The notes under the pieces: model-generated
The model's database searches: none
Seen by the model: the letters and a program-made list of their open reading frames with translations, nothing else
Told to the model about the DNA's origin: nothing
Made by a program: the position numbers and the translations under genes
Assembly (NCBI RefSeq): GCF_029637485.1
Contig: NZ_CP069128.1
Span: 248,001-312,000, forward strand
DNA: 64,000 bases
Direction: 5' to 3'
Source: Sphingomonas sp. LHG3406-1
Lineage (GTDB): Bacteria; Pseudomonadota; Alphaproteobacteria; Sphingomonadales; Sphingomonadaceae
Shown: positions 62,711 through 64,000 of the stretch, one piece after another
Layout of the letters: every line of letters begins with the position of its first letter
How positions within the stretch are numbered: the stretch's first letter is position 1

Positions 62711-63508
62711 ATGTCCAAGCACAATCTCTTCGTCGGCTGCGGCAACATGGGGCAGGCGATGGCGGCCGGCTGGCTGCTCGCCGGCGAGGATGCCAACAGC
62801 TTCACCGCAGTCCGGCCAAGCGGCACGCCGGTGCCGGGGATCCGGACCGTGCAGCGCCTTGGCGAAATCGACCGGCCGCCGGACCGGCTGATCCTCGGCT
62901 TCAAGCCCCAGCAGCTGCGCGACCTTTCGTCCGACGTGGCGCGCTGGGCGACACGTGACACGGTCGTCGTCTCGATGCTCGCCGGGGCCGACATGGCGAT
63001 CTTGCGCCAGCTCTTCCCGTCGGCGCGGGCACTCGTGAGGGTGATGCCCAATCTTCCGGTGGCCGTGCGGCGCGGCGTTCTGCCGCTGCTTGCGTCCGAT
63101 CCCGAGGACAAGGCACTTCAGGCCGAACTCCAGCCCTGGTTCTCGATGCTCGGCTTCGCGCCCTGGTGTGCGTCGGAGGAGGAGTTCGGCGCCATTGGCT
63201 TCGTCGCCGGGTCCACGCCGGCCTATGTGGCCCGCTTCATCGCCGCCTTCGCCGCCGCTGGCGAGGGCAGGGGGCTCGATTCCGGCCTCGCACTCACCGC
63301 CGCCCGCGAGGCGGTGCTCGGTTCGGCCTGGCTGGCGGCCACGAGCGGAGAGCCGATGGCCGAACTGGCTCGGCGGGTCACCAGTCCGAGGGGGACGACC
63401 GAGGCTGGGCTCAAGGTGCTCGACGCCGAGTTGCCGGGCCTGATCGACCGGACCCTCGGCGCCGCAACGTCTCGTTCGGCAGAGCTTGCCGCGGAGATCC
63501 GGGGCTAG
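62711..63508 (+). CDS. proC: Pyrroline-5-carboxylate reductase
   Basis: Final enzyme of proline synthesis, reducing pyrroline-5-carboxylate with NAD(P)H. The 265-residue protein has the Rossmann motif GCGNMGQAMA at 9-18, MPNLPVAVRRGV and the C-terminal dimerisation helices with the conserved block VTSPRGTTEAGLKVLD. ATG 62711 follows GAGGAG. An interspersed inverted repeat lies immediately upstream, which may weaken cotranscription with ybjN. ilvE follows after 55 bp. Confidence 0.95.
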   Translation: MSKHNLFVGCGNMGQAMAAGWLLAGEDANSFTAVRPSGTPVPGIRTVQRLGEIDRPPDRLILGFKPQQLRDLSSDVARWATRDTVVVSMLAGADMAILRQLFPSARALVRVMPNLPVAVRRGVLPLLASDPEDKALQAELQPWFSMLGFAPWCASEEEFGAIGFVAGSTPAYVARFIAAFAAAGEGRGLDSGLALTAAREAVLGSAWLAATSGEPMAELARRVTSPRGTTEAGLKVLDAELPGLIDRTLGAATSRSAELAAEIRG

Positions 63509-63563
63509 GATCGTTGCGCCGCCGCCCGCCCGCGCCTAAGCGCCACTCGAACGATTTGGGGAT

Positions 63564-64000
63564 ATGGACGTGAGCTTCGACGACCGCGACGGCATGATCT
63601 GGTTCGACGGCAAGCTGGTGCCGTGGCGCGAGGCCAACGTCCACATCCTGACTCATGCGCTTCATTATGCGTCGAGCGTGTTCGAGGGCCAGCGCGCCTA
63701 TGGCGGCAAGATCTTCCGCCTCAGCGACCACAGCGCCCGGCTGAAGCGGTCGGCCGAGCTGATCGGGTTCGAGATTCCCTGGACGGTCGAGGAGATCGAC
63801 GCCGCCTGCGAGGCGGTGCTCCTCGCCAACAATCTTACCGACGCCTACATGCGCCCGGTCGCCTGGCGCGGGTCGGAGAGCATGGGGGTGAACCCGATCG
63901 GAACCCGCCCGCACCTCGCCATCGCGGCCTGGAACTGGGGCAAATACTACCCGCCCGAAAAGGCCGCCAAGGGCATCCGCCTCGACATCGCGCCGTGGCG
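63564..64000 (+). CDS. ilvE: Branched-chain amino acid aminotransferase (partial, C-terminus off window)
   Basis: PLP-dependent fold type IV aminotransferase for the last step of valine, leucine and isoleucine synthesis. About 145 residues are visible. The N-terminal domain reads MIWFDGKLVPWREANVHILTHALHYASSVFEGQRAY (core motif HALHYASSVFEGQRAY), then a region with YMRPVAWRGSESMGVNP. These match IlvE and distinguish it from 4-amino-4-deoxychorismate lyase. ATG 63564 starts MDVSFDDRDG. The catalytic lysine and the remainder lie beyond the right edge. Confidence 0.92.
   Translation, partial: MDVSFDDRDGMIWFDGKLVPWREANVHILTHALHYASSVFEGQRAYGGKIFRLSDHSARLKRSAELIGFEIPWTVEEIDAACEAVLLANNLTDAYMRPVAWRGSESMGVNPIGTRPHLAIAAWNWGKYYPPEKAAKGIRLDIAPW

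Overview
The window is a gene-dense, high-GC stretch of an alphaproteobacterial chromosome, most likely from Sphingomonadaceae. Supporting evidence is a ChpT-type histidine phosphotransferase, an F0-only ATP synthase operon carrying both b and b' subunits, a long N-terminal extension on ribosomal protein S9, GTG/TTG starts in tightly overlapping genes, and several families of short interspersed palindromes of the kind seen in sphingomonads. No rRNA, tRNA, CRISPR array, phage or intact insertion sequence was found. Genes run off both ends: an amino-acid permease on the left and ilvE on the right.

Layout. 1-6.3 kb: permease, fabD, an unknown small gene, fabG, then dnaK-dnaJ behind a heat-shock-type promoter. 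6.5-12.2 kb (minus strand): radC, a Tat-type SDR, a small P-loop NTPase, an ABC-F ATPase and purB. 12.2-18.7 kb (plus): ydbH-ynbE-ydbL envelope genes, then atpI-atpB-atpE-b'-b ending in a clear terminator. 19-26.3 kb: paaZ and paaG of phenylacetate degradation, a CAP-domain secreted protein, a PqqD-like protein next to an ABC exporter, and an intracellular PHA depolymerase.

26.4-37.9 kb is the accessory part: an exopolysaccharide locus (glycosyltransferase, PPP-type phosphatase, sugar epimerase, Wza-like lipoprotein, Wzc-like tyrosine kinase, a membrane-anchored repeat protein, O-antigen ligase). It is flanked by proteins related to lasso-peptide tailoring: a nucleotidyltransferase, a B2-type transglutaminase-like protein and an HprK-like kinase on the right, and PqqD plus an ABC exporter on the left. 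No lasso cyclase and no recognisable precursor is present. This is the best candidate for an undescribed system.

37.8-50.6 kb: MFS efflux, HAD hydrolase, dicarboxylate symporter, an EF-G paralogue with altered G motifs, a BrkB protein with a repeat exonised into its tail, Nudix, rpoH, rluD, chpT, a TrxR-like flavoprotein, and trmD-rplS. 50.7-64 kb: M28 peptidase, asd, GFA protein, rplM-rpsI, ctaA-cutA, merC-zur with a probable Zur box, dxs, an inverted-repeat element holding a GxxExxR gene remnant, tlyA-tspO-ubiK-ybjN, proC and ilvE.

The window thus mixes core metabolism and translation (fatty-acid synthesis, purine, proline, branched-chain, aspartate-family, isoprenoid and haem A steps) with heat-shock control. 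rpoH at 45-46 kb can be tied to the dnaK promoter at 3.1 kb. Mobile-like palindromes fill many of the intergenic gaps. Functional names rest on recognised family motifs; no database search was run.
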